64,000 nt of DNA from Pseudomonas putida (GTDB taxonomy: Bacteria; Pseudomonadota; Gammaproteobacteria; Pseudomonadales; Pseudomonadaceae): NCBI RefSeq assembly GCF_002025705.1, contig NZ_CP018846.1:1169501-1233500 (forward strand), given 5' to 3'. This document shows positions 27,147-36,560 of this stretch, one piece after another. Under the pieces are notes generated by a model. It worked only from the letters and a program-made list of their open reading frames with translations. It did not search any database and had not been told where the DNA came from. Made by a program: the position numbers and the translations under genes. Numbering within the stretch: the first letter of the stretch is position 1; each line of letters begins with the position of its first letter.

Positions 27147-28055
27147 GTGATCACATCTCGTCTGCGCACGTTGCGCGACCATATCCGCTGGGCGGTCAGC
27201 CGCTTCCATGAGCACGAGCTGTTCTTCGGCCACGGTGCCGACAATGCCTGGGACGAAGCCCGCCTGCTGGTGCTGGGCGCGGTACACCTGCCGTGGGAAA
27301 TCGCCGATAGCTACCTGGACTGCCAGCTTGAGGACGACGAGCGGGTACGCCTGCAGCACCTGCTCAAGCGCCGCATCGAAGATCGCGTACCGACCGCCTA
27401 CCTGCTGGGTGAGGCCTGGTTCTGCGGCATGTCGTTCATCGTCGATGAGCGCGTGCTGGTGCCCCGTTCGCCGATTGGCGAGCTGATCGAAAAACGTTTC
27501 GAGCCGTGGCTGGCGGCGGAGCCGGCCCGTATCCTCGACCTGTGCACCGGCTCTGGCTGCATTGGCATCGTGGCTGCCGAAGTGTTCCCCGAAGCCGAAG
27601 TGGTGCTGGCCGACCTGTCGTTCGACGCGCTGGAAGTGGCCAACCAGAACATCGAGCGCCACGGCCTCGACGAGCGCGTGTTCACTGTGCAGGGTGACGG
27701 CTTCGCCGGCCTGCCGGGGCAGCGTTTCGACCTGATCCTGTCCAACCCGCCGTATGTCGATGCCGAGGACTTCGGTGACATGCCGGCTGAGTATCACCAC
27801 GAGCCGGAAATGGGCCTGGCCTGCGGCAACGATGGCCTGGACCTGGTGCGGCGGATGCTGGCCGAGGCGGCTGATCACTTGACCGAAAAGGGGCTGCTGA
27901 TCGTGGAGGTTGGCAACAGCCAGGTGCACGTCGAGGCGCTGTACCCGGAGGTGGACTTCGCCTGGCTGGAGTTCGAGCGTGGTGGGCATGGCGTATTCAT
28001 GCTCACCGCCGAGCAGTGCCGTCAGCATCAGGAACTGTTCAAGGCTCGCGTCTGA
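27147..28055 (+). CDS. prmB: Ribosomal protein L3 N5-glutamine methyltransferase
   Basis: SAM-dependent methyltransferase of 302 residues; modifies a Gln of ribosomal protein L3. Motif I is [13 protein letters not shown] and the glutamine-binding motif is [10 protein letters not shown]. An N-terminal helical domain precedes it. The start is GTG at 27147 after TAGGAG. PrmC is similar but is usually next to prfA, which is not here. Confidence 0.93.
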   Translation: MITSRLRTLRDHIRWAVSRFHEHELFFGHGADNAWDEARLLVLGAVHLPWEIADSYLDCQLEDDERVRLQHLLKRRIEDRVPTAYLLGEAWFCGMSFIVDERVLVPRSPIGELIEKRFEPWLAAEPARILDLCTGSGCIGIVAAEVFPEAEVVLADLSFDALEVANQNIERHGLDERVFTVQGDGFAGLPGQRFDLILSNPPYVDAEDFGDMPAEYHHEPEMGLACGNDGLDLVRRMLAEAADHLTEKGLLIVEVGNSQVHVEALYPEVDFAWLEFERGGHGVFMLTAEQCRQHQELFKARV

Positions 28056-28067
28056 CGTAGGCCCGCT

Positions 28068-28184
28068 GGGGCTGCTTCGCAGCCTTTCGCGGCACAAGGC
28101 CGCTCCTACAGATGTGCGCGTGCCCTGTAGGAGCGGCCTTGCCGGGGCGCCGGACCGGTCGGAAAGGGCCGCAACGCGGCCCCG
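28068..28184. repeat. REP pair after prmB
   Basis: CACAAGGCCGCTCCTACA (left) and CCTGTAGGAGCGGCCTTGCC (right) in inverted order, outer parts with GGGGCTGC and GGGCCGC hairpins. It fills the space between the convergent prmB and the next minus-strand gene. Confidence 0.8.
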
Positions 28185-28189
28185 GTTGT

Positions 28190-28978
28190 TTACCGGGTAG
28201 CGATCCAGATCAGCAGCCCGGCCTGGAACACGGCAAACGCCACCAGGCAGGTGATGGTAAAGCGCAACCCGCTGTCTTCACGCCGATACTTGGCCACCCG
28301 CTCATCACGCTCGCGCAACTGGCCCTCTTTTTCCAGCAGGTTCTGCTCGGCCTGCTGCAGCATGCCTGCGGCATCGAGCATGCTCACTTGCTGCACCTTT
28401 TCGGTATTCCAGCCGCCCTTGAGCTGGCTTACCGTGGTGTCGAGCGTACGGCCCTTGAGGTGCTGCGGGTCGGCGTATTCCACTTCCAGGCCGGTTGCGG
28501 TGATGAAGCGGTCGCGGCGCAGGCGGGTGTCTTCGTTCAGCGCATCCTTGTTCGGCAGGGCCATGCCTTCGACCCGGTAGTTCGACCAGCGCCGCTGCAG
28601 CCACTGCACGGCCTGGCCCAGCATGAAGCGGCCGATGCCACGATTGAGCGGCTCCAGTTGCAGGCCGCTGTCGCTGCCAAGGGTCACCAGGCGCTCGGCG
28701 TGATCCACCCGCACATCCAGCTGGTTCTGCTCTTTGCGCACTTTCTGCCCGGGCAGACGGATTTCCATGCGCAGCAGGCTGTGGGCCTTGTCATGGCGCT
28801 CGGCATAGGCGAACTCGACGAAGCGCAATGGCCGTGCACCACTGTTGCGGTCGGTGGGCAAGGGCGCCAGGCGCAGCAGCTGGAAGTGTTCGACAGCAAG
28901 GTCGGCCCAGGGCAGGGCGGCGGGTTCCGTGGCGTGCGGCTCTTCGGCTGGCTCTACGGCGGCAGGGGCATCGGTCAT
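28190..28978 (-). CDS. Uncharacterised protein with C-terminal membrane anchor
   Basis: Protein of 262 residues. The middle part is soluble with RFVEFAYAERHDKAHSLL; about residues 205-240 are charged and likely coiled coil; the last 25 residues form one membrane helix (FTITCLVAFAVFQAGLLIW). Not a family I recognise. ATG at 28978 follows GAGGAAA. It is flanked by REPs on both sides and likely transcribed alone. Confidence 0.6.
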   Translation of the reverse strand: MTDAPAAVEPAEEPHATEPAALPWADLAVEHFQLLRLAPLPTDRNSGARPLRFVEFAYAERHDKAHSLLRMEIRLPGQKVRKEQNQLDVRVDHAERLVTLGSDSGLQLEPLNRGIGRFMLGQAVQWLQRRWSNYRVEGMALPNKDALNEDTRLRRDRFITATGLEVEYADPQHLKGRTLDTTVSQLKGGWNTEKVQQVSMLDAAGMLQQAEQNLLEKEGQLRERDERVAKYRREDSGLRFTITCLVAFAVFQAGLLIWIATR

Positions 28979-29013
28979 CAGGGTGTTTCCTCGGATACGG
29001 GCTTGCACTGACC

Positions 29014-29130
29014 GGGGCTGCTTTGCAGCCCATCGCCGGCAAGCGCGGCTCCCACAGGGTCTGCACAGGCCTGGATCCTGTACGCACCCTGTGGGAGCCG
29101 CGCTTGTCGGCGATGGGCCGTAAAGCGGCC
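29014..29130. repeat. REP pair between two minus-strand genes
   Basis: CATCGCCGGCAAGCGCGGCT and CCCTGTGGGAGCCGCGCTTG in inverted order. Same sub-type (CGCGCTTGCCGGCGA) as the one at 17,914. It lies upstream of the anchor protein gene, in the gap after the alpha/beta hydrolase. Confidence 0.8.
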
Positions 29131-29181
29131 GCAATCAACACCAATACCGCGTTATCGGCAGGTTTTGCCGATGTTTGAGGG

Positions 29182-30144
29182 TCAGGCTGATGGCAGTTGG
29201 TGAATGAAGCTGACCACCCGCTCGCCGAGTTCCCTTGCCAGTGGCAACTCCGGGTTGAGGTAGCTGTCACGCTGCAGGTGCATGTCCTTGGGGCTGATGC
29301 GCAGCATGTGGTTCATGCCGTCGATCAACACCAACTGGGCATCCGGCTTGGCCGCTTTGAGGCGTTCGGCGTCGGCCACGTCGACCTGAACGTCGTTGCG
29401 GCCCTGCACGATCAGCGCCGGCATCGGCAACCGGGCGAAGGCCTGCGCCGGGTCTTGCTGGAGCAGGGTGATCAGGTAGGGCTGCACGCTGGGGCGAAAC
29501 ACCTGGCGCAAGGGGGCCGGCACGTCCAGGCTGGTCTGCCCCGCTTGCAGGCGGTCGAGCAAGGCACTGCCTTGGGCCATCTGTGCCGGTGGCATGCGCT
29601 GTGCCAGTTGCTCGCGCAGTACGTCCGCCAGTGGCCGGCCCATGCCGGCCAGGGTGATCACTGCGCTGGCGCCAGCGCGTTCTGCGGCCAGGCTGGCGAT
29701 CAGCGCACCTTCGCTGTGGCCGACCAGGATCAGCGGACCGAAGCGGGGGTCGGCCTTGAGCTTGCGGCTCCAGGCCACCACGTCGTCGACGTAGCGTTGC
29801 ACGCTCAGGTCGCGCTCATCGGGAGTGGCCGGCTGGCTGGCGGCCACTCCGCGCTTGTCGTAGCGCACGCTGGCGATGTGCTCGTTGGCCAGTACCAGCG
29901 CCAGGCGCTTGAGGTTGTCGATGCGCCCTGAGGCCGGGTTGTTGCCGTCGCGATCGGTCGGGCCGGAGCCCGCGATGATCAACACCACTGGCGGCGGTGT
30001 GGCCTGTTGCGGCAGCAGCAGGCTGCCGTGCAGCACACCCTGGCCGGTGTCAAGGTCGATGGGGCGTTGCAGCACGGTGGGTGCGGCGGCCTGGGCCAGG
30101 CCCGTGCACAGCAGAAGGAAAAAGGCGACGAAGCGCGACATCAT
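29182..30144 (-). CDS. Alpha/beta hydrolase, exported
   Basis: Serine hydrolase of 320 residues with a signal peptide (MMSRFVAFFLLLCTGLAQAA). The nucleophile elbow is GHSEGALIA; VLIIAGSGPTDRDGNN is the oxyanion region; Asp in RNDVQVDVAD and His in DGMNHMLR complete the triad. Related to YqiA/BAAT-like and dienelactone hydrolase fold proteins. Periplasmic or outer surface; substrate unknown. Confidence 0.86.
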   Translation of the reverse strand: MMSRFVAFFLLLCTGLAQAAAPTVLQRPIDLDTGQGVLHGSLLLPQQATPPPVVLIIAGSGPTDRDGNNPASGRIDNLKRLALVLANEHIASVRYDKRGVAASQPATPDERDLSVQRYVDDVVAWSRKLKADPRFGPLILVGHSEGALIASLAAERAGASAVITLAGMGRPLADVLREQLAQRMPPAQMAQGSALLDRLQAGQTSLDVPAPLRQVFRPSVQPYLITLLQQDPAQAFARLPMPALIVQGRNDVQVDVADAERLKAAKPDAQLVLIDGMNHMLRISPKDMHLQRDSYLNPELPLARELGERVVSFIHQLPSA

Positions 30145-30245
30145 GCGGTACTACATGGAGAGATGACGGTTTGACCCAATGTTTGCGGGAAGGTTCGATG
30201 GCTGTATACGGCAGGTCTGGCCTGTTCGGGGCGGTTCGACGCTTC

Positions 30246-30309
30246 GATGAACCCGCTCCTGCAGGCTTGGCGCGGCCCCTGTGGGAGCGGGTTCACCCAC
30301 GAAGAGGCC
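30246..30309. repeat. REP pair upstream of aroC
   Basis: GATGAACCCGCTCCTGCAGG and CCTGTGGGAGCGGGTTCACC in inverted order with a short spacer, ending with GAAGAGGCC. It lies 70 bases before the aroC start, so the aroC promoter must lie within or after it. Confidence 0.75.
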
Positions 30310-30379
30310 AGCACAGGCAACCAAAGCATCTGTATACTGCCCGCTTTCGTTCATCTCAGGCAGATTTCGCGGAGCGTCC

Positions 30380-31471
30380 ATGTCCGGCAATACCTACGGC
30401 AAGCTGTTCACTGTCACCACCGCAGGCGAAAGCCATGGCCCGGCGTTGGTCGCCATTGTCGATGGGTGCCCACCTGGCCTGGAAATCTCCCTCGCCGACC
30501 TGCAGCACGACCTCGACCGGCGCAAGCCTGGCACCAGCCGGCACACCACCCAGCGCCAGGAAGCCGACGAAGTGGAGATCCTCTCCGGGGTGTTCGAAGG
30601 CCGTACCACGGGCTGCTCGATCGGCCTGCTGATCCGCAACACCGACCAGAAGTCCAAGGACTACTCGGCGATCAAGGACCTGTTCCGCCCGGCCCACGCC
30701 GACTACACCTATCACCACAAATACGGTGTCCGCGACTACCGTGGTGGCGGCCGCAGTTCGGCCCGCGAAACTGCCATGCGCGTGGCTGCCGGTGCCATCG
30801 CCAAGAAATACCTGGCCACCCAGGGTATCCAGGTGCGTGGCTACATGAGCCAGCTGGGCCCGATCGAAATCCCGTTCAAGAGCTGGGACTCGGTAGAGCA
30901 GAACGCCTTCTTCAGCCCCGACCCGAGCAAGGTGCCAGAACTCGAGGCTTACATGGACCAGCTGCGCCGTGACCAGGATTCGGTCGGCGCCAAGATCACC
31001 GTGGTCGCCGAAGGCGTGATGCCCGGCCTGGGCGAGCCGATCTTCGACCGCCTCGACGCGGAACTGGCCCATGCGCTGATGAGCATCAACGCGGTCAAGG
31101 GCGTGGAAATCGGCGCCGGTTTCGCCAGCGTTGCCCAGCGTGGCACCGAGCACCGTGACGAGCTGACCCCACAAGGCTTCCTCAGCAACAATGCCGGCGG
31201 CATCCTCGGCGGCATCAGCTCGGGCCAGCCGATCGTCGCCCACCTGGCACTGAAGCCGACTTCCAGTATCACCACTCCGGGCCGTTCGATCGACGTCGAT
31301 GGCAACCCGGTCGACGTCATCACCAAGGGTCGCCATGACCCGTGCGTAGGCATCCGCGCCACGCCGATCGCCGAAGCGATGATGGCCATCGTGCTGATGG
31401 ACCACCTGCTGCGCCACCGTGCGCAGAATGCCGAGGTGAAGGTCAACACCCCGGTGCTGGGCCAGCTCTGA
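30380..31471 (+). CDS. aroC: Chorismate synthase
   Basis: Last shared enzyme of aromatic amino acid synthesis, 363 residues; makes chorismate from EPSP with reduced FMN. Signatures: [18 protein letters not shown], the histidine site [21 protein letters not shown] (start of motif near residue 105) and the C-terminal RATPIAEAM. The ATG at 30380 follows GGAGCG. In P. aeruginosa aroC is followed by an MFS gene and methionine-salvage genes; here an MFS gene and one salvage-like gene follow. Confidence 0.97.
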   Translation: MSGNTYGKLFTVTTAGESHGPALVAIVDGCPPGLEISLADLQHDLDRRKPGTSRHTTQRQEADEVEILSGVFEGRTTGCSIGLLIRNTDQKSKDYSAIKDLFRPAHADYTYHHKYGVRDYRGGGRSSARETAMRVAAGAIAKKYLATQGIQVRGYMSQLGPIEIPFKSWDSVEQNAFFSPDPSKVPELEAYMDQLRRDQDSVGAKITVVAEGVMPGLGEPIFDRLDAELAHALMSINAVKGVEIGAGFASVAQRGTEHRDELTPQGFLSNNAGGILGGISSGQPIVAHLALKPTSSITTPGRSIDVDGNPVDVITKGRHDPCVGIRATPIAEAMMAIVLMDHLLRHRAQNAEVKVNTPVLGQL

Positions 31472-31494
31472 TTCGCCAGTAGCGGCCCTGTCGG

Positions 31495-31528
31495 TTGTAG
31501 GAGCGCCCCGGCAAGGCCGCTCCTACAG
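31495..31528. repeat. Single compact REP palindrome
   Basis: TTGTAGGAGCGCCCCGGCAA followed by GGCCGCTCCTACAG: a head-to-head REP without spacer between aroC and the MFS gene. The repeat would form one tight hairpin in the transcript. Confidence 0.75.
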
Positions 31529-31567
31529 GCGACAGCGCCGGCACAGGCATACCACAAGGCCCACCCC

Positions 31568-32725
31568 ATGTCCCCGATTCCCTACTGGCGCCTGTCCAGC
31601 TTCTACCTGTTCTACTTCGCCCTGCTGGGCTCCACCGCGCCGTTCCTGGCCTTGTACTTCGACCACCTGGGCTTTTCCCCGGCACGCATCGGCGAACTGG
31701 TGGCCATCCCCATGCTGATGCGCTGCATCGCCCCCAACCTGTGGGGCTGGCTTGGAGACCGCAGCGGCCAGCGCCTGCTGATCGTGCGCCTGGGCGCCTT
31801 GTCGACCCTGGCCACCTTCTCGCTGATCTTCTTCGGCAAGAGCTACGCCTGGCTGGCGTTGGTCATGGCCCTGCACGCGTTCTTCTGGCACGCGGTGCTG
31901 CCGCAGTTCGAAGTCATTACCCTGGCCCACCTGCATGGGCAGACGTCGCGCTACAGCCAGGTGCGCCTGTGGGGCTCGATCGGCTTCATCCTCACCGTGG
32001 TCGGCCTGGGGCGGCTGTTCGAGTGGCTGAGCCTGGACATCTACCCGGTGGCGCTGGTGACCATCATGGCCGGCATCGTTGCCGCCAGCCTGTGGGTACC
32101 AAACGCCCAGCCGGTAGAGCAGGGCGAGCGCCGTGAAGCAGGCGGCTTCCTGCGCCAGCTCTCCGCGCCGGGGGTGATTGCCTTCTACATCTGTGTGGCG
32201 TTGATGCAGCTCAGCCACGGCCCGTACTACACCTTCCTCACCCTGCACCTGGAACACCTGGGCTACAGCCGCGGTGCCATCGGCTTGCTGTGGGCGCTGG
32301 GGGTGGTCGCCGAAGTGCTGATGTTCATGGTCATGAGCCGCCTGTTTGCACGCTTCAGCGTGCAGCGGGTGCTGCTGGTCAGCTTCCTGCTGGCGGCGCT
32401 GCGCTGGCTGCTGCTGGGCAACCTGGCGGATGAACCGGCCGTGCTGATCTTCGCCCAATTGCTGCATGCGGCCACGTTTGGTTGCTTCCATGCCGCCTCC
32501 ATCGCCTTCGTCCAGGCCAGCTTCGGCGCCCGCCAGCAAGGCCAGGGCCAGGCGCTGTATGCGGCTCTGTCGGGTACCGGCGGTGCACTGGGCGCCTTGT
32601 ATTCGGGCTACAGCTGGAAACTGCTGGGGCCGACCTTCACCTTTGGTATGGCCAGCGCCGCAGCGTTGGCCGCAGCCGTTATCATTGCCACTCGTTCTAA
32701 ATCGATCAGGACCAGCAGCCGATGA
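31568..32725 (+). CDS. MFS transporter (3-phenylpropionate/nucleoside type)
   Basis: Membrane transporter of 385 residues with twelve predicted helices. YWRLSSFYLFYFALLGS at the start, the loop WGWLGDRSGQR between helices 2 and 3, and a PFY-type layout match the MFS_1-like (HcaT-like) group. Substrate unknown. Its stop overlaps the start of the cupin gene (ATGA), so the two are made together. Homologous position in P. aeruginosa lies between aroC and mtnB. Confidence 0.88.
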   Translation: MSPIPYWRLSSFYLFYFALLGSTAPFLALYFDHLGFSPARIGELVAIPMLMRCIAPNLWGWLGDRSGQRLLIVRLGALSTLATFSLIFFGKSYAWLALVMALHAFFWHAVLPQFEVITLAHLHGQTSRYSQVRLWGSIGFILTVVGLGRLFEWLSLDIYPVALVTIMAGIVAASLWVPNAQPVEQGERREAGGFLRQLSAPGVIAFYICVALMQLSHGPYYTFLTLHLEHLGYSRGAIGLLWALGVVAEVLMFMVMSRLFARFSVQRVLLVSFLLAALRWLLLGNLADEPAVLIFAQLLHAATFGCFHAASIAFVQASFGARQQGQGQALYAALSGTGGALGALYSGYSWKLLGPTFTFGMASAAALAAAVIIATRSKSIRTSSR

Positions 32726-33258
32726 GCATCCTCTGTGTTTTCCACCCATCCAGCCCGGACCTGCCGAACAAGGTGCTGACCCACCACGATGACATCGCCG
32801 CGACCCTGGCCGAGCAGGGCGTGCGCTTCAGCCACAGCCCGCTGGCGCTGCGTGTGCGCCCGGGCAGCAGCCAGGCTGAAGTGCTCGACGCCTGCCGTGA
32901 GCACCTCGACCAGCTGATGACGGCCCAGGGCAGTGTGGCGTTCACGCTGCTCAACCGTGATGGCCTCGACCCGATGCAAGTCGATGTGCGTGATGAACAT
33001 GTGCACGACAGCGAAGAAGTGTTCGCCGTGGCAACCGGCCGCGCGCAAGTCGGCTTGCGCCTGGGCGAGTACGTGTACGCGGTGCTGTGCGAGAAGGGGG
33101 ATCAACTGGTGGTGCCTGCAGGGACGCGGCGCTGGGTGGAGCTGGGGGACAATCCGTTCTGCCTGGCGTTGCGCCTGTTTGGCAGCGAGCAGGGTGTCGA
33201 GCCGCGGTTTACCGGTGATGCGACCGCTCGGGCGTTTCCTGGGATCGACGAGCTTTAG
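32722..33258 (+). CDS. Acireductone dioxygenase-like cupin lacking one metal ligand
   Basis: Protein of 178 residues, the length of acireductone dioxygenase (MtnD). DEHVHDSEEVF aligns with the ARD motif that gives two His and one Glu ligand; VLCEKGDQLVVPAGTRRW aligns with VLCEKND..VPAHTPHW, but the fourth ligand His is Arg here (codon CGC; His is CAC). The Phe next to it is also changed. ARD needs four ligands for both of its reactions. mtnB and mtnC, which sit next to mtnD in P. aeruginosa, are absent here. So this is probably not a working ARD; what it does is unknown. Confidence 0.8.
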   Translation: MSILCVFHPSSPDLPNKVLTHHDDIAATLAEQGVRFSHSPLALRVRPGSSQAEVLDACREHLDQLMTAQGSVAFTLLNRDGLDPMQVDVRDEHVHDSEEVFAVATGRAQVGLRLGEYVYAVLCEKGDQLVVPAGTRRWVELGDNPFCLALRLFGSEQGVEPRFTGDATARAFPGIDEL

Positions 33259-33270
33259 TGTCTGACCCGG

Positions 33271-33368
33271 CCTCATCGCGGATAAATCCGCTCCCGCAAA
33301 CGGGTACCCCGCCATCCCTAAGGGCAATGCAGTACCTGATTGCAGGAGCGGATCTATCCGCGAAAGGC
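33271..33368. repeat. REP pair after the ARD-like gene
   Basis: CATCGCGGATAAATCCGCTC and AGGAGCGGATCTATCCGCGA in inverted order. This is the GGAT(A/G)AATCCGC sub-type that also forms the 48-base perfect repeat at 21,864. Confidence 0.75.
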
Positions 33369-33383
33369 CGGTACAGACAAACC

Positions 33384-33656
33384 TCAGCGGTAGGTCGGCA
33401 GCGCAAACCGCTGCTGACTCTGCAGCATGGAAATCACCGGCAGCTCACTGGCCTGCTCGGCCAGGTCACGGCGAATGGCACTGATCGCCCAGGACAGCTG
33501 CTCGGCACTGTGCAGTTGGCCGTAGGTCAGCACGCGTCGGGTAACCTTGCCGTCGGCAGCGCGCAGCGTCAGCAATACGCCACCGTCAGGGCGGGGCTGG
33601 GTGGCAACCTGGTAGGCCGAGAACACCGAGACGAATTTTTCCTGGATGAGGTCCAT
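33384..33656 (-). CDS. DUF3509 family protein
   Basis: Small soluble protein of 90 residues, a Pseudomonas-restricted family. MDLIQEKFVSVFSAY at the start and VTRRVLTYGQL in the middle are typical. Function unknown. The start ATG follows CAGGAG by six bases. Confidence 0.75.
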   Translation of the reverse strand: MDLIQEKFVSVFSAYQVATQPRPDGGVLLTLRAADGKVTRRVLTYGQLHSAEQLSWAISAIRRDLAEQASELPVISMLQSQQRFALPTYR

Positions 33657-33923
33657 ATCAACTCCTGACTGTTGTGTGGGCAGACGTGAGTTGATCGTTG
33701 CAGTGACCGTGCCAGAACGCACTTGGCGGGAAAACCCAGTAAATACAGGGTGTTATCAAGACTTTTCAGAAGCGGCATCGTGCAGGCTGCATGGTCGTGC
33801 ATTTTGCACAGTGCATTTTGCACGGCTCAGGCGTTGCCTATCGACCCTATAGAATCTGAACCTTTGACCGAACTGGCATGCCTGACAAAGACTTGGGCAA
33901 TCATTTATGCCAGGAGGTTCCTG

Positions 33924-34448
33924 ATGTCCGCTCAACCCACCGCTACCGCCATGACCGATGATGAGACCGCCGCCTTTGCCGAGCAGGTCTTCGAGCGTGC
34001 CCGCCAAGGCGACGCCGAGATGCTTGGGCGTCTGCTGGCCAGCGGCCTGCCGGCCAACCTGCGCAATCACAAGGGCGACACCTTGCTGATGCTGGCCAGC
34101 TACCACGGCCAGCATGAAGCGGTACGCGTGCTGCTGGCCAACGGTGCCGACCCGCTGATCGCCAACGACAATGGCCAGCTGCCAATCGCTGGTGCGGCAT
34201 TCAAAGGGGACCTTGCGATGATCCGCCTGTTGCTGGACAGCGGCGTTCCGGTGGATGCCGCCGCGCAGGACGGGCGTACCGCGTTGATGCTGGCGGCGAT
34301 GTTCAACCGCGGCGAGATTCTCGACTTCCTGCTGGCCCAGGGCGCTGACCCAGCGCGCCAGGATGCCCGCGGCGCCACGGCGCTGATGGCTGCGCAGACC
34401 ATGGGCGCGGTGGACGCCGCTGCGCGCCTGCAAGCGCTGGTCGGCTAA
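33924..34448 (+). CDS. Ankyrin repeat protein
   Basis: Protein of 174 residues made of about four ankyrin repeats: GDTLLMLASYHGQHEAVRVL, then NGQLPIAGAAFKGDLAMIRL, DGRTALMLAAMFNRGEILDF and GATALMAAQTMG. Such cytosolic or periplasmic repeat proteins bind partner proteins; in Pseudomonas AnkB is linked to catalase, but no katB is here. No signal peptide is seen. ATG at 33924 has CAGGAGG upstream. Confidence 0.88.
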   Translation: MSAQPTATAMTDDETAAFAEQVFERARQGDAEMLGRLLASGLPANLRNHKGDTLLMLASYHGQHEAVRVLLANGADPLIANDNGQLPIAGAAFKGDLAMIRLLLDSGVPVDAAAQDGRTALMLAAMFNRGEILDFLLAQGADPARQDARGATALMAAQTMGAVDAAARLQALVG

Positions 34449-34507
34449 CCGCCCGGGGGCATTTGCGGCTATCCTTGGCGACTTTTCACCCGTCGCAGGC
34501 CCCCGCC

Positions 34508-35038
34508 ATGAAAAACCAGTTGCTCGAATTCATCAGCCTTATCGGCGCCGGCTGCATGCGCGATGAGGAAATCGAGCGCATCGCCGACGAGGCCGCCCAG
34601 GCCTACGCCGACTCCGCCGCCTTCCTGGCCGCCAACCCCGATATCAATTACGACGACAGCTTCCCGATCCCGTTGGGGGAATGGGTGGTGCTCGGCAGCC
34701 TGCCAGACACCGTGGTGTTCCAGGCCGATAGCTATCAGGAGCTGTTCCAGCACATCAGCGATTCGTTCGACCAGAGCGTGCCGTTCACCCTCAAGCCCAA
34801 GCAGCTGGCGCGCACCGAGCCACTGACCGCGCTCAACCGCATCCAGGTGCAGATGGGCGCATTGAACAAGGAAGCCGGTGGCTATGTGCTGCTCAACTTC
34901 AGCCAGCTGCTCGATGACGAACTGCAGATGGTGATGGTTGGCCAGCACGACCTGGCGCGGGTGCTGGAGCTGGGGGCAGAGCTCGGGATCAAGGTGGAGC
35001 CGGCGCTTGAGGCACTGAAGGTCGCGGTTCACATCTGA
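34508..35038 (+). CDS. Conserved hypothetical protein, 176 residues
   Basis: Acidic soluble protein of 176 residues without a family I can name. The start MKNQLLEFISLIGAGCMRDEE and a DDSFPIPLGEWVVLGSLP segment stand out. No membrane segment or signal. It follows the ankyrin gene by 59 bases, so the two may share a transcript. ATG at 34508 has only a weak AGG upstream. Confidence 0.6.
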   Translation: MKNQLLEFISLIGAGCMRDEEIERIADEAAQAYADSAAFLAANPDINYDDSFPIPLGEWVVLGSLPDTVVFQADSYQELFQHISDSFDQSVPFTLKPKQLARTEPLTALNRIQVQMGALNKEAGGYVLLNFSQLLDDELQMVMVGQHDLARVLELGAELGIKVEPALEALKVAVHI

Positions 35039-35056
35039 CAGCACAGTTTGCTTTTT

Positions 35057-35139
35057 CGTGGGCAAGCCCGCTCCCACAGGATCTCCACCCTCTCGAATAG
35101 AGTGCGGTCCCTGTGGGAGCGGGTTCACCCGCGAAGAGG
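35057..35139. repeat. REP pair between convergent genes
   Basis: CGTGGGCAAGCCCGCTCCCA and CCTGTGGGAGCGGGTTCACC in inverted order, between the end of the 176-residue protein gene and the end of the ZIP transporter gene. Confidence 0.75.
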
Positions 35140-35162
35140 CCAGTACAGGCTAACGATTGTTC

Positions 35163-36101
35163 CTAGCCCAGCGCGGTGTCGAGAAACATCATCACCGCAA
35201 ACCCACCCATCAACCCCAGGGTCGCCGATGTCTGGTGCCCGTTACGGTGGGTCTCGGGGATCACCTCGTGGGACACCACGAAGATCATCGCCCCTGCCGC
35301 CAGCCCCATGCTGATCGGGTAGGCCAGGGCAAACCCGGTGGAAATGCCCAGGCCGATCACCGCGCCCAAGGGTTCCATCAGCCCCGAACCAATCGCCACC
35401 AGCGCAGCTTTCAGGTTCGACAGCCCGGTCGCACGCAAGGCCAGGGCTACGGCCAGGCCCTCGGGGATGTCCTGGATGGCAATGGCGCTGGTCAGCGGCA
35501 GGCCGATGTTCATGTCGCCGTTGGCAAAGCTCACCCCGATTGCCATGCCCTCGGGCAGGTTGTGCAAGGTGATCGCCAGCACGAACAGCCATACCCGGTT
35601 GATACGCTCGGCCTCCGGGCCGCAAGGGCCGGTGCTTTCATGCTCGTGCGGGGTGAAGCGGTCGAGGCCGAGCATCAGCAGCACGCCCAGGCCCATGCCC
35701 AGCACCACGGTGAACGCTGCCGCCGGGCCATTGCCAGTGATCGCGCGGGCAGCATCCAGGCCCGGCAAAATCAGCGAAAACGAACTGGCAGCCAGCATCA
35801 TGCCGGCGGCAAAGCCGAGCATCACATCCTGGCTGCGCGCGCTGACATCGCGCAGTACCACGGCCAGCACCGCACCCAGGGCGGTAGCGGCAAAACCGGA
35901 AAGCCCGCCGAGCGCAGCCAGGTGCAGGTTGTCGGCATGGTCGCCGTTGATGGCGTTCCAGAAGCTGGCCGCCAGCAGCACGATGACCGCCAACAAGCTC
36001 ACGGCCAGGCCCGCGCTGAGCCATGGCGTGTTGAGCGCCTGCTGGCGCCAGGCGCTCAGCAGGGAGGGTGAAGTGGCGCTTTGGCTGTGGGCGGGGGGCA
36101 T
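35163..36101 (-). CDS. ZIP family metal transporter
   Basis: Membrane transporter of 312 residues with about eight helices, of the GufA/ZupT branch. HNLPEGMAIGV and QDIPEGLAVAL are the two metal-binding helices of ZIP proteins. It probably imports zinc or other divalent metal. A His-rich loop (FTPHEHE) lies between helices 3 and 4, as usual. No regulator site recognised. Confidence 0.9.
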   Translation of the reverse strand: MPPAHSQSATSPSLLSAWRQQALNTPWLSAGLAVSLLAVIVLLAASFWNAINGDHADNLHLAALGGLSGFAATALGAVLAVVLRDVSARSQDVMLGFAAGMMLAASSFSLILPGLDAARAITGNGPAAAFTVVLGMGLGVLLMLGLDRFTPHEHESTGPCGPEAERINRVWLFVLAITLHNLPEGMAIGVSFANGDMNIGLPLTSAIAIQDIPEGLAVALALRATGLSNLKAALVAIGSGLMEPLGAVIGLGISTGFALAYPISMGLAAGAMIFVVSHEVIPETHRNGHQTSATLGLMGGFAVMMFLDTALG

Positions 36102-36225
36102 GTGAACCTCGTATCCATGAATGGTTGCAGTCTATCCAGTGACCCGCGTGGCAGGCCAAGGATTCCCTTCTATGGCCTTGATAGAGGACTATGCTCAGCA
36201 ACAGCCTTTCAAGGAGAACGTGGCA

Positions 36226-36417
36226 ATGGGCTCTACTTTCAATGGCCTGGTCGGCCTGATCATCCTTGCCCTGGACATCTGGGCGATCCTCAACGTGATC
36301 AAGAGCGGTAGCGAAGTGGGGATCAAGGTACTGTGGATTCTGCTGATTGCCCTGCTGCCGGTGATCGGCCTGGTGATCTGGGCGATTGCCGGGCCGCGGG
36401 GCAATGTCCGTATATGA
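36226..36417 (+). CDS. PLDc_N domain small membrane protein
   Basis: Protein of 63 residues with two membrane helices: LVGLIILALDIWAILNVI and VLWILLIALLPVIGLVIW. Matches the PLD nuclease N-terminal family, found alone in many bacteria. Function unknown. ATG at 36226 follows AAGGAG. Confidence 0.8.
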   Translation: MGSTFNGLVGLIILALDIWAILNVIKSGSEVGIKVLWILLIALLPVIGLVIWAIAGPRGNVRI

Positions 36418-36560
36418 AAGCCGCGTCCCAGACAAAATCAGCAACAGAGTCGTGACAAAATTTTCACATTGGTTTAAACAGAATTCGCACCCGCATAATG
36501 CTGCGTTGGGCCACCCCCATCGCCATCTCCGCAAACCGCAATCCTAGGACCTTCCCATTC

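Noticed and set aside
27054..28097. A 347-codon minus-strand frame opposite prmB
   Set aside because: Shadow of prmB; the plus strand has the NPPY and SAM motifs.
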